A stretch of DNA of 21,802 nt from Phycisphaerales bacterium UBA7800 (lineage in GTDB: Bacteria; Planctomycetota; Phycisphaerae; Phycisphaerales; Phycisphaeraceae): the NCBI GenBank assembly GCA_002480565.1, contig DLCK01000015.1:1-21802 (forward strand), written 5' to 3'. This document shows, piece after piece, positions 1 to 8,246 of the stretch. Position 1 is the stretch's first letter. Each line of letters starts with the position of its first letter. The notes beneath the pieces are model-generated. The model was not told where the DNA came from. It searched no databases and saw only the letters and a program-made list of their open reading frames with translations. Both the position numbers and the translations under genes were made by a program.

Positions 1-339
1 ACCCATCGCCGTGACAATAAATAAATAAAGCATCCCAATTTGTATTAAAGCAACATTAAGTAGAATTTGGTGGCAGTGAACACATTCGCCTTATTTTGAA
101 TATTATGGCCTTAAATGCCCAACCTCGCATACTCAAGAAAAAGTACTACAGGCAATTAGCAAGGGCATGAATTAGTTATACATACTAAGAATACTAATTC
201 AACTTCCAATAAAAGCCATTCAAGGTACTTGGGCAACATTGTACTTGAATATTGTTATTTCTAAATACATTTCCCCAGCATCCCAATTGCATTATTAAAA
301 TCTTTCCCAAAACCTATTATTGATACTTCAACCACTTAT
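1..339. other. AT-rich gene-poor stretch
   Basis: No credible coding region, RNA gene or terminator was seen here. The sequence is visibly richer in A+T than the rest of the window. A 12-base direct repeat (AGCATCCCAATT) occurs at 29-40 and 277-288. Its copies are not flanked by anything recognisable, so no function is assigned. The stretch may be decayed sequence on the edge of the insertion-sequence-marked region to its right. Confidence 0.5.
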
Positions 340-592
340 TCAGCCTTGTCTCACTTGTAAAGTAAATATATTCGTAAAGAGCGACAGGCAACTTTCGATT
401 GTCTTTAAATCGTTTATCAGGCCCCCGCATTTATTCACATACCTCCATGTCCTATCAACAATCTTGGCGTCATGCAGCCCACTGCCATCTTCTATGAATC
501 TTGTACTTTCAACCGAAATATTAATATTCGAATAACTAACATCCCAAAACCCCAAGCAAAAAAACTGGCACAAAAAATAGAGCATTTTTCAT
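340..592 (-). pseudogene. Small lipoprotein-like gene, apparently frameshifted after the lipobox
   Basis: Read on the minus strand from the ATG at 592-590, the first 18 codons give MKNALFFVPVFLLGVLGC. This looks like a textbook lipoprotein signal: Lys at position 2, a hydrophobic core, and VLGC as lipobox. A TAG follows the Cys immediately. The frame offset by one base is open from 585 to 340 and continues as DVSYSNINISVESTRF and onward, about 65 residues with no family that I recognise. The shift falls among homopolymer runs (a run of seven T, then GGGG, TTTT, GGG), so a one-base mutation or a sequencing indel could have split a small secreted lipoprotein. The alternative is an 81-residue protein starting at the ATG at 585-583, but that N-terminus has no early positive charge. 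Codon usage is AT-rich and expression is unproven. Confidence 0.4.
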
Positions 593-719
593 CCAACCGC
601 ATCGCCTCAAACCTCAGCGATACGTCACTTTGGTGCCGCAGCATCAATTAGATGCCATCCAACTACAAATAACTCTCTGATACAATGCCCTTCTTTTTCC
701 TGGAAGTTGCCACCATGCC
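593..719. other. Intergenic stretch, nothing assigned
   Basis: No gene or clear promoter was recognised. It holds short inverted repeats such as GCATC with GATGC near 644-660, and separates the lipoprotein relic from the transposase relic. Confidence 0.4.
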
Positions 720-1156
720 TTGATCACCAGTACGGCTACTTTAAAGATCATTGATTCAGTGGCCATCGTCATAGCTCAGGCGTACCAGTTAGCTCGGTGT
801 CGATTGGCATCGACTGCTTCGCCAGCAATGCAAATGATGATGGAGTGTGATGAACTGCACACCGAAGTTGTGTGGCTCAAACGTGAACTTGAAATCCTGC
901 GCAGCCAACGCGCGGTCTTGGCCCCCAAAAAACGTCCTGCATACTCACCCGAACAACGTTTTGACTATCCTGCAATTGATGTGGCAACTTGGTTGGAATG
1001 CAGCCATCGTCGCCAAGCGATTGGTTCTTCACCCTCAATCGATACGCAAGTAGGCAGGACGATGGAGAATGGTGATCCTACTGGTTCAATGTTATCGCAT
1101 GCGCGTTAATCAATTTGCATGCAGAATTAAACAAAATCAGTTGCGTCAGCGATGAG
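720..1156 (+). pseudogene. Decayed HTH-type transposase (IS remnant)
   Basis: Fragments in two frames together resemble the N-terminal half of the helix-turn-helix transposases or integrases common in planctomycetes. One frame, starting at a TTG at 720, gives a charged helix (DELHTEVVWLKRELEILRSQ) and then KKRPAYSPEQR. The second frame continues from about 960 with TILQLMWQLGWNAAIVAKRL and VLHPQSIRK, a clear HTH, before a TAG at 1054. The same frame resumes with LLVQCYRMRVNQFACRI up to a TGA near 1153. At least one frameshift and one internal stop are needed, and no DDE catalytic domain follows. It lies immediately downstream of, and convergent with, the GH2 gene. No terminal inverted repeats were found. 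The exact IS family (IS3/IS481-like) is inference. Confidence 0.6.
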
Positions 1157-1165
1157 CAAAACAGG

Positions 1166-3013
1166 TCAAACCAGTGCAACACCACGCTGCGCCGCTAAAT
1201 GCTCATCATCAAGTTCAAGTTGGATGGATCGCAGTTTGGTGGCATCAAACTTGGCGACTCGATCAAATGTGAACAGACCGTTCTGCTCTTGAAAGACATC
1301 GGTTAACTGCGTGTAGCAATATCCAAACATGTTTGGATTCTGTAGCAGACAGGCGACCAACCCCGCAAATCGCTCATAGAATTCTTCCAACGACCGAGGT
1401 GTGTTGCCATATCCCCATGATTGTTTTTTCTCTGCATCAACTGCAAATTCTGGAGCCCATTTAATACCGCCAAACTCACTGCAAAAATATGGTTGGCCGG
1501 CATAAGGTACGTTTATGAGTTTGCCTGCGTTTTCGATTTGAGGATTGATATAAGGTTCATCGTGTTCCAAGCCTGCCATCTGTTTAGCAAAACGCTGCGG
1601 GTCCTGCTCGTAACTGTGACTGTCATACACGTCCGCACCGTGAACACGATGACTGTAGCCTGAAGCATCGAGTACCGGGCGTGTCGGATCGATGCTTTTG
1701 GTCATCATGTAAAGCCCATGCGTCAGATCATCCAGCGCGTTGATATCGTCAGATTCAAAACGATGTGTTTCATTGAGCGGACACCAGCCAATAATACAGG
1801 GATGGTTGTAGTCTCTTTCCAGAGCTTCGCCCCACTGACGGAACATGGCATTGTGCGGGTGATGCTTCCATGGGTCGATCGACATAAAGTGTCCGGTTTG
1901 ATGGTGTAAACCCCAATCGCCAAACTCGCCCCAGACCAGATACCCCAGCCGATCCGCATGATACAAGAATCGTTCTTCGAAAATTTTCTGATGCAATCGC
2001 GCACTGTTAAAACCAACCGACATGGCTAGCTCAATGTCATGAATCAATGCCTCATCTGACGGCGCGGTCATCAGTCCATCAGGATAGTATCCCTGATCGA
2101 GCACCTGCCTTTGGAAGCAAGGTTTACCATTAATCAGAAACTTTTTGCCTTGTAGACAGATCGAACGCAAACCAGCATAACTCTGAGCCTTGTCGATCAG
2201 CTGCCCTGCTGCATCCAAGAGCCGTATTTGAATGTCGTATAAAAATGGATTATCGGGCTGCCAGAGTACACGATCATGATCTTGAATTTGCAGGTTCAAT
2301 TCAGGCGTCAAATCCCAATCAGCCAGGACGGTTGATTCTGCAACGAGTTGCCCACGCGCCAGAACCTGGACATGCAAACACAACCCATCGGTTCGATTCC
2401 CTGCAAGAGGCTGACGAATGTGAAAACAATTGTTAGCCAAGTCAGGTGTGATCCGCGGGCGATTTAAATAGGTGTCAGCCACAGGCTCCATCCACAAGGT
2501 CTGCCAGATACCGGTGGTACGCTGGTAATAGCAACCGTGATGCTGGTAGGTATCCAGTTGCTGCTTGCCACCTGCTTTGTACTGACGTGCATAATCTCTT
2601 GCACGCACCACAACCACTGCGTCTGATCCAGGCTCAACGTATTGGCTGATCTCAAATGAAAATGGCGTAAAGCCGCCGCGATGGGTTCCAAGTTCATGTC
2701 CATTGACCCAGACGGTCGTGTCGTAATCACAAGCCTGAAAATGCAGTAGGATTTTACGGGTCCATTCTGCTGGGATCTCGATCTGACGGCGATACCAGAC
2801 GGCCTGCATAAACCCCTGATAGTCGATACCTGAGAGTTTGGATTCGGGGCAAAATGGAACTGTGATTTGTTGTGCTAAATCTCGATCCAACCAACCGCAT
2901 TCCCGGCCACTGTCATTATGGTCGATTTCAAATTGCCATTGCCCATTGAGACAAAGCCAATGCTTGCGTACAAATTGCGGTCTTGGGTATTCACTTCTTG
3001 GGATCATCTTCAT
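1166..3013 (-). CDS. Glycoside hydrolase family 2 (beta-galactosidase/glucuronidase-like)
   Basis: A 615-residue retaining beta-glycosidase of the GH2 type, expected to remove a terminal beta-linked sugar from an oligosaccharide. The order is the usual one: sugar-binding jelly roll at about 1-175 (LCLNGQWQFEI near 20-30, VWVNGHELGTHRGGFTPF near 101-118), an immunoglobulin-like sandwich at about 180-285, then a TIM barrel from about 290. Asn414-Glu415 in CPLNET fits the acid/base pair and Glu513 in FCSEFGG fits the nucleophile. No signal peptide is visible, so the enzyme is probably cytoplasmic. It is the last gene of the four-gene operon, 39 nt after the sialidase-like gene. Two starts are close together: ATG at 3013 and ATG at 3007. 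The second has AGG 8 nt upstream and may be the true start (613 aa). The substrate sugar cannot be told from the sequence. Confidence 0.9.
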   Translation of the reverse strand: MKMIPRSEYPRPQFVRKHWLCLNGQWQFEIDHNDSGRECGWLDRDLAQQITVPFCPESKLSGIDYQGFMQAVWYRRQIEIPAEWTRKILLHFQACDYDTTVWVNGHELGTHRGGFTPFSFEISQYVEPGSDAVVVVRARDYARQYKAGGKQQLDTYQHHGCYYQRTTGIWQTLWMEPVADTYLNRPRITPDLANNCFHIRQPLAGNRTDGLCLHVQVLARGQLVAESTVLADWDLTPELNLQIQDHDRVLWQPDNPFLYDIQIRLLDAAGQLIDKAQSYAGLRSICLQGKKFLINGKPCFQRQVLDQGYYPDGLMTAPSDEALIHDIELAMSVGFNSARLHQKIFEERFLYHADRLGYLVWGEFGDWGLHHQTGHFMSIDPWKHHPHNAMFRQWGEALERDYNHPCIIGWCPLNETHRFESDDINALDDLTHGLYMMTKSIDPTRPVLDASGYSHRVHGADVYDSHSYEQDPQRFAKQMAGLEHDEPYINPQIENAGKLINVPYAGQPYFCSEFGGIKWAPEFAVDAEKKQSWGYGNTPRSLEEFYERFAGLVACLLQNPNMFGYCYTQLTDVFQEQNGLFTFDRVAKFDATKLRSIQLELDDEHLAAQRGVALV

Positions 3014-3052
3014 CGCCTGCTAAGGTGTTAAACATTCTGGTTGGCAGGTGGT

Positions 3053-4333
3053 TTAATAAACCAACTCCCGGAAATTCTGGACACGGTGAAACGTAATGAG
3101 ATTGCCATCGTGAGCATTCTTGGCTTGCTGGTTTGCAGATCGGCTTAGAATGCACAGGTCCTGATCATCAATCATCATGCTTGCGTAATGTCGGGCATCC
3201 AATGCCGTTTGCCCAATGGCAACCACACCTGCAAAACACCAATCGATCAGATTTTTAGAAAAGTGCAGAACCAAACGATGGCGTTCGTTATTGGGCAGAT
3301 TGATGCGATCGGCAGGCATGTGCTGAGCCTTGGTCATCGAATCAGTTGTCTGTGAACTGAGCAGCCAATACAGCTTTGTGCATGGGTCATAGAGAATGTG
3401 AAACTTCATCTGACCACCAGGCAACGCAATGATGCGACATTCACCGCCCGAAGGAAAATGTTCAAACGATGTGATCATTTCTCCGGTACCTGGTGTATCG
3501 CCCTGCTCGGTTACTTTGAGTACTGCAGCATAGCCCGAATTGGCAAGATGCAAACGCATGACCAAATGCAACGTTCTTCCCGAGGGGTCAAACCAATAGT
3601 GATCAGGATCAACGATCTGAACCACATTGCTCTCCAACCAACCGGGCGGTGCGCTGTTGCGTCCGGGTTGCGATGGATCAGGCAGATAAAAATCCAGTGG
3701 ATCAATGGGATAGAAAAATCTTCCCTGCTCGATGAGCTTGTCATTATCAAATTCATCGCGGAAAACGCGCTCGGTGGCAAAGCTCCAACTTTCACGCTTC
3801 GTTAAATCAGCATCGACTTTTGCACGCATCAAGACCGGCGCATTAACGCTGGGTGTCCAGGCTTTGCAATCATCATAAACATGGCGTTCCATAACCAAAT
3901 ACACACAGCCGTTGGCATAGTGCACGTTGCATGGCGCTTGATGCCAGTGCTGATTATCTGTGAGCTTGGCAGGTTGTCCCCAGGTTTGTCCCATATCATC
4001 TGACGCAACAATCATCAGGTCGCCGGAATGACCGAGAATGTGCAGACGATTACCTGCCACGAAAGGTCGGGCGTGGTAAAACGGAAAGTCCAATCGGTGT
4101 TCCCATGTCTTACCGCCGTCATCACTGACAACGCACTTACCGATGTTCCCGCCATGAAAGTCGCCGACAGTACTCTTAATGCCTGGCAAGTCTTTGACAC
4201 CTGGGCCACCGATATCAAATGTCCCAACCATGCGCCCCGAAGGCGTTTGGCATAGCCCCGGGCTGTAGCAAAACAATGCCTTGCTATCGAGACTCTCAAA
4301 TACAGTTACAAAATGATCAGCCAATGGTTTCAT
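3053..4333 (-). CDS. Sialidase-like (BNR/Asp-box) beta-propeller protein
   Basis: A 426-residue protein of the sialidase-like six-bladed beta-propeller type. Two Asp boxes are obvious: SDDGGKTW at about residue 70 and SDDMGQTW about 40 residues later, both in the S-x-D-x-G-x-T-W pattern. The C-terminus carries ILSRSANQQAKNAHDGNLIT followed by FHRVQNFREL, an ending I associate with planctomycete sialidase-family proteins. Known members hydrolyse sialic acids or other glycosidic bonds, and many in this group are uncharacterised, so true sialidase activity is not established. No signal peptide is seen. The ATG at 4333 is taken as start, with GGAAAG (4347-4352) 9 nt upstream. A TTG one codon earlier is also possible. 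It sits 26 nt after the large glycosidase and 39 nt before the GH2 gene, so it is clearly co-transcribed. Confidence 0.8.
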   Translation of the reverse strand: MKPLADHFVTVFESLDSKALFCYSPGLCQTPSGRMVGTFDIGGPGVKDLPGIKSTVGDFHGGNIGKCVVSDDGGKTWEHRLDFPFYHARPFVAGNRLHILGHSGDLMIVASDDMGQTWGQPAKLTDNQHWHQAPCNVHYANGCVYLVMERHVYDDCKAWTPSVNAPVLMRAKVDADLTKRESWSFATERVFRDEFDNDKLIEQGRFFYPIDPLDFYLPDPSQPGRNSAPPGWLESNVVQIVDPDHYWFDPSGRTLHLVMRLHLANSGYAAVLKVTEQGDTPGTGEMITSFEHFPSGGECRIIALPGGQMKFHILYDPCTKLYWLLSSQTTDSMTKAQHMPADRINLPNNERHRLVLHFSKNLIDWCFAGVVAIGQTALDARHYASMMIDDQDLCILSRSANQQAKNAHDGNLITFHRVQNFRELVY

Positions 4334-4359
4334 CAAACAAATCTTTCCGACATAAAAAA

Positions 4360-7305
4360 TTAATATTTAATAAGGGAGATACCATCGATGATATATTCAA
4401 TGCTGTATTGCATACTTTGATTGTCCGTGTGTTTTTTATTGGTGTTTAATCCCAACCCGATGGCTTTGATCTTGTCCAAATCCAAGGTAAATTGCGGACC
4501 ATCGAATGCTGAGAAGTTGGACAGGTAAACAAAGCTTGAAAACGGGAAGACCATTTTGTATCGACCTGACTGGTCACAGTGAATGCGTGTGCTCGAACCA
4601 TATCGCGCGCCATTGGCTTCGGTAAAGGTACACATGTACCAGGTTCCCGGGCGAATCTGTTTGATATCAACATCAAAACTTATCGCATTGAATTGGCTCA
4701 TATCAACCAACTGCTTGCCATTGGGAAAGGACTTGAGAACCGGCCAGAACATACGATGACCGTTCTCAATAAAATCGACCTTAAAGAAGTTACCTTGATC
4801 CCCCAGTGATCGATAGGTCTCTGTTTGAAGGACTGAATCCTTTGCCACCGTCCAGTTCAATTCCTTAAGCGATTCAAACAACGGGCGGACTTCCTGCGGC
4901 GGTAAATGCAAACGATCAAGGCTTAATCGCAGGGACGCGACACTGTTGCTGCTGGGGATGATCAGTTGCACATCGGTCATTTGCACGCCACTGCCGGTTG
5001 AACTGGGAGCAATCAACTCAATACTTGTAGTGTATTTCTCGCGCGGCTTGAGCGTAAACGTGGGCTCAAGAACCTTCACATGCCATTGGCCGGCATCGGA
5101 GACATTGAGTTTGCCGGAAAAAGGCTTATCGGAAAAATTGTAAACATGCACAAGACCGTCGTAACGCTGCCCGGGATTGAGTTCCAACATGCCCATCGGG
5201 ATATTGTATTTTGCTTCCGAATCAAGTCGGACATCAATGACCAGATCGGATCGCTGCGGGGGGAGCTCTGAGACATCACGACGTACGACAGCCACAGATT
5301 CAAAGGCATCGTTTATTTGATCTGCTGCCACATAGACAGCTTCATCATCAAGTAACAGATCCAACTTACCATCAACGGCTTTACCCGAAGCAATGGTTTC
5401 ACCGGTCATGGCAACGACCTGGTAATTGCCTAGTATCTTCAGTGAGACCTTAGCTGGATAGTTTTTACTGCACACGATCAATCGCGAACCCTTGGATGTG
5501 TCATAGCGATGGGCCCAGGCGCCATCGGGATAATGATGCGTCCCGGCATATTCGCCGCCGAGCATTCGATTTAAGGTTGCTATGGCCGCATAGCATTCGG
5601 TTGCCATGAATTTACGATCAAGCACACACAAAAAGGTAAATACCGACTTCCAGTAAAAGTAAAACACTTTCTCAGCGCCTGCTGCATTGATATTGGTCAT
5701 CAACGGGGCAACCAAGGTTGCGTGATGATGCAGCTTTTGGACGACCTCTTCGCTACTGTCACGGGCAAGCAGACCGTGCGTTTCAATGCCTGTTTCGGTA
5801 CACCAAACCGGCAAGGTTGTTTGGGTAATTTGATCTGTACTTTCAATAAACTTGGCGGAATAACCCATCGTGCTATCAACACCTGCATAGGTATGAAAGT
5901 TGGCAACATCGTAATAACTATCCATCCCATTACGGTGCAGCACATCGCGCAACTGCGGTGATGGCTGTGAATAGGAGGGCCCAACAATCAACTTCTGCGG
6001 CGAACGTTTTTTCAATGTCAGATAAGCAACCTTTTGCATGGCTGCGTATTCCCATGCGGTTCCTTCGTAAAAGTTCCGCAGATTGATCTCGTTGAAAATT
6101 TCCCAGGAATCAATCCACGGATGCAATTGCTCATCGAGCAAAGACAACATCCGTTCAAACGCAAACAGATCGTCAGCGACCTTGCGAATATTGCCATCGG
6201 CTCGCAAGCGGGCGGGGGTTTCCAGAAACTTTGCTACGACTTTCAAATCGGTTTGGGTATTGACTTGATAGGCATTGGCTGTTTTTTTGAACCAAGGGCT
6301 TTGCTTGAGTTCATTGATGTCATGCGATTTGAAAATACCCACCAGATTCAAGCGTTCGCGGACATAATTGAGCCCCGCCATTTTCGCCATGGTCGCAGCA
6401 CGTTGGGCTTCGGACTTCTCCCAACTCGGTGCGGTTGCCATGCCATAGTCCACACCAAAGACATTGCCGGATTGATCGGGATAGTCCTGACGATCAGCCA
6501 CGACGGTAAAGTAATTCAGATAGTCGCTGGCTTTGATACGATAAAAGCCAGAAGGCAAAGTCCCAAGCTTAACAGCTTGCGGCGTGGAAACAGACAGCTT
6601 TTTGACGGTTTGCCCCAGCCCATTGATGATGCTCAATTCACCGGCTGCAAGACAGTCAAATTGGACGGGTTGGGAGACAGTAAACACATTGATATTTCCC
6701 GGGAAGATGAATGCGCCAGAATCCAATTCAGCGGCGGGCTTTTTTTCAGCGTCGATCTCAATGCCCTTAATAACCAGATGTTCAACAGGCTGATCATCCG
6801 GGCCGATGGAATACCCCAACGTCATGGCAGTGATATGCTCCCAATCAAGCGTATTCTTTTCTTTTCTGGGCTTGGGCACAAAATCATCGCGTTCAAAAAC
6901 CAGCGATTGATCAGGCTTCGTCAGACGCACACCCTTTTTCGTGTAATACGAAACGCCGTTGGCATCTTTAAGATGAATCTTTATTACCACAGGAGCAATG
7001 GGTTCCTGAGTATGAACTAAGAACACCAATTTCCTGATCCCGGCAAGGTTCAAAGGCTTTTGGTAAAAACTCAATTCAGGATAGATCCAACCCCCGCCAG
7101 CAGACAAACGTGTAGCCTGCATCTGCATACCAGAAGGCTTGACCGGCTTGAGCTCCACCGTGAGATTTTTGCTATTAATACACCGCCATGCAGGCAGTTG
7201 CTGCCCGACATATTCCTCAAAAGGTATCAATTGAGCATGCCCGATGGAACATGTGTAAAACAGCATAAATGTCAAAACGACAAATAGATGATGAATGAAT
7301 CGCAT
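4360..7305 (-). CDS. Secreted multidomain glycoside hydrolase (clan GH-A type)
   Basis: A 981-residue exported protein. The N-terminus (MRFIHHLFVVLTFMLFYTCS, then IGHAQ) is a signal peptide, probably cleaved near residue 24. Residues of about 26-190 look like a carbohydrate-binding beta-sandwich, and about 205-270 like an Ig-type module. A TIM barrel at about 280-600 carries Asn405-Glu406 in WEIFNEIN and Glu504 in WCTETGIE. These are spaced like the acid/base and nucleophile of clan GH-A enzymes such as GH39 or GH5 relatives. About 700-800 resembles another Ig-like module, and the last 150 residues resemble a second binding sandwich. GGAAG lies 5 nt upstream of the ATG. It follows the pilin-like gene by 21 nt. 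The exact family and substrate are not determined. As the only clearly secreted enzyme of the operon, it probably makes the first cut outside the cytoplasm. Confidence 0.75.
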   Translation of the reverse strand: MRFIHHLFVVLTFMLFYTCSIGHAQLIPFEEYVGQQLPAWRCINSKNLTVELKPVKPSGMQMQATRLSAGGGWIYPELSFYQKPLNLAGIRKLVFLVHTQEPIAPVVIKIHLKDANGVSYYTKKGVRLTKPDQSLVFERDDFVPKPRKEKNTLDWEHITAMTLGYSIGPDDQPVEHLVIKGIEIDAEKKPAAELDSGAFIFPGNINVFTVSQPVQFDCLAAGELSIINGLGQTVKKLSVSTPQAVKLGTLPSGFYRIKASDYLNYFTVVADRQDYPDQSGNVFGVDYGMATAPSWEKSEAQRAATMAKMAGLNYVRERLNLVGIFKSHDINELKQSPWFKKTANAYQVNTQTDLKVVAKFLETPARLRADGNIRKVADDLFAFERMLSLLDEQLHPWIDSWEIFNEINLRNFYEGTAWEYAAMQKVAYLTLKKRSPQKLIVGPSYSQPSPQLRDVLHRNGMDSYYDVANFHTYAGVDSTMGYSAKFIESTDQITQTTLPVWCTETGIETHGLLARDSSEEVVQKLHHHATLVAPLMTNINAAGAEKVFYFYWKSVFTFLCVLDRKFMATECYAAIATLNRMLGGEYAGTHHYPDGAWAHRYDTSKGSRLIVCSKNYPAKVSLKILGNYQVVAMTGETIASGKAVDGKLDLLLDDEAVYVAADQINDAFESVAVVRRDVSELPPQRSDLVIDVRLDSEAKYNIPMGMLELNPGQRYDGLVHVYNFSDKPFSGKLNVSDAGQWHVKVLEPTFTLKPREKYTTSIELIAPSSTGSGVQMTDVQLIIPSSNSVASLRLSLDRLHLPPQEVRPLFESLKELNWTVAKDSVLQTETYRSLGDQGNFFKVDFIENGHRMFWPVLKSFPNGKQLVDMSQFNAISFDVDIKQIRPGTWYMCTFTEANGARYGSSTRIHCDQSGRYKMVFPFSSFVYLSNFSAFDGPQFTLDLDKIKAIGLGLNTNKKHTDNQSMQYSIEYIIDGISLIKY

Positions 7306-7326
7306 TGTACTTCCTAATCATTGTTT

Positions 7327-8010
7327 TTAAGGCAGAATCGGCCGGATGCCCGAAGCATTAAAACCGTGTTTATCAACCAGATTTTCACGAGTCACCATTG
7401 CCCCATGGCCATCTGCAAAAGCAGCTGAAGCAGTAGACAGATTACTGTGTTGCAGATACGCATTTTCCGTAGCACCACTCCAAACACCATGCGTACGAAA
7501 GACGGGTTTGCCGTTAACGGAATTGCTGTTGATACTGTCGATATAGATCACGCGGTTAACTGGATTTTGTAATGCAGCGATGTTCCATCCCGGCGTCCCT
7601 GAAGTGCGCTTGCTCCAACCTTCAAGGGTGTTGTTATCCCAGTATGCCATCCCATAGGTCGCGACCTCATTGAGCCATCTGCCTCCAAGGACCGACGTTG
7701 GGCAAACCAGAAACGTATTCTGATCCGATTGTGGCTCTTTGAAGTAACCACCATTGATAAAACTTTCAGACCAATAGGGATGCTTGGTCCCAGAATCGTA
7801 GTAACAAACGGGTGGAATCCAACCCTTGTAGTCAATGGAATACATATTGGAAAACAGTCCAAGCTGTTTGAGATTATTGAGGCACTTGATGTCGTTGGCC
7901 CGTGCTCTGGCTTGCTTTAATGCAGGGAGCAAAATACTGATCAGAAGCGAGATGATTGAAATTACCACCAACACTTCAATCAACGTAAATGCTCGTTTGG
8001 TAGATTTCAT
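7327..8010 (-). CDS. Type IV pilin-like protein (prepilin leader), operon lead gene
   Basis: A 227-residue protein with a class III prepilin leader. MKSTKRA is followed by FTLIEVLVVISIISLLISIL, with cleavage expected just before Phe8, Glu5 of the mature protein in place, and a hydrophobic helix. Residues LPALKQARARANDIKCLNNL continue the helix in the way typical of planctomycete DUF1559-type pseudopilins. The C-terminal AAFADGHGAMVTRENL matches the family's DGH ending, but the spacer from the preceding His is 11, not 9. The start at 8010 is preferred over 8025 because GAGGAT lies 9 nt upstream and the leader is then of normal length. It is the first gene of the pilin, glycosidase, sialidase-like, GH2 operon. 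Pseudopilins of this kind are inserted in the membrane by a type II or type IV system. Its exact role here is unknown. Confidence 0.88.
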   Translation of the reverse strand: MKSTKRAFTLIEVLVVISIISLLISILLPALKQARARANDIKCLNNLKQLGLFSNMYSIDYKGWIPPVCYYDSGTKHPYWSESFINGGYFKEPQSDQNTFLVCPTSVLGGRWLNEVATYGMAYWDNNTLEGWSKRTSGTPGWNIAALQNPVNRVIYIDSINSNSVNGKPVFRTHGVWSGATENAYLQHSNLSTASAAFADGHGAMVTRENLVDKHGFNASGIRPILP

Positions 8011-8087
8011 GCCGTTAATCCTCATGCTTTTGTGTCGCCTGATTCCGTTCTGTCACGTGATCAAAACCATCGCTGATCAGTACATTC

Positions 8088-8093
8088 AGTATA
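8088..8093 (-). promoter_or_regulatory. Candidate -10 box for the pilin/glycosidase operon
   Basis: On the minus strand the sequence reads TATACT, one base from consensus, about 80 nt before the pilin start. No good -35 hexamer lies 16-18 nt upstream, which would fit a promoter that needs an activator such as the adjacent AraC-type protein. A GTCAA-T-TTGAC inverted repeat at 8099-8109 lies in the spacer. Prediction by eye only. Confidence 0.35.
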
Positions 8094-8139
8094 GGGCAGT
8101 CAATTTGACAATCTATCTCATGTCTTTTCAATTATTGTT

Positions 8140-8156
8140 TCAAAATGATCAAAATG
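8140..8156. promoter_or_regulatory. Tandem TCAAAATG repeats, candidate AraC-family operator
   Basis: TCAAAATG occurs at 8140-8147 and again at 8149-8156, a 9-nt period. It lies in the shared region between the pilin/glycosidase operon and the divergent AraC regulator. AraC-family proteins commonly bind direct repeats near the promoters they control. An inverted repeat ATAAT-GGAT-ATTAT follows at 8162-8175. The link to this regulator is inference. Confidence 0.35.
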
Positions 8157-8190
8157 CGCTGATAATGGATATTATTTCAAATTAATGCTC

Positions 8191-8196
8191 TATAAT
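8191..8196 (+). promoter_or_regulatory. Candidate -10 box (TATAAT) for the AraC regulator
   Basis: A perfect TATAAT lies 50 nt before the preferred ATG at 8247 and would place the transcript start near 8203. It overlaps the TTG at 8196, so it argues against translation starting at that TTG. The -35 region is weak (GATATT at 17-nt spacing). Confidence 0.4.
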
Positions 8197-8246
8197 TGTC
8201 AGATCGACAAGCCATATCCATTGGGTTTTTTCCAAGAAGCGATCAC

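Noticed and set aside
29..288. 12-base direct repeat AGCATCCCAATT at 29-40 and 277-288
   Set aside because: There are only two copies, with no flanking integrase, tRNA or palindromic partner, so it is likely chance in AT-rich DNA.
6034..7020. A 328-codon open frame on the plus strand inside the large glycosidase gene
   Set aside because: It is wholly antisense to a gene with clear signal peptide, catalytic motifs and ribosome site. The translation has no recognisable domain and looks like a codon-bias shadow.
8196..8246. TTG start for the AraC gene giving 17 extra residues
   Set aside because: A perfect TATAAT overlaps the TTG and the extra residues carry no domain, so the ATG at 8247 is preferred.
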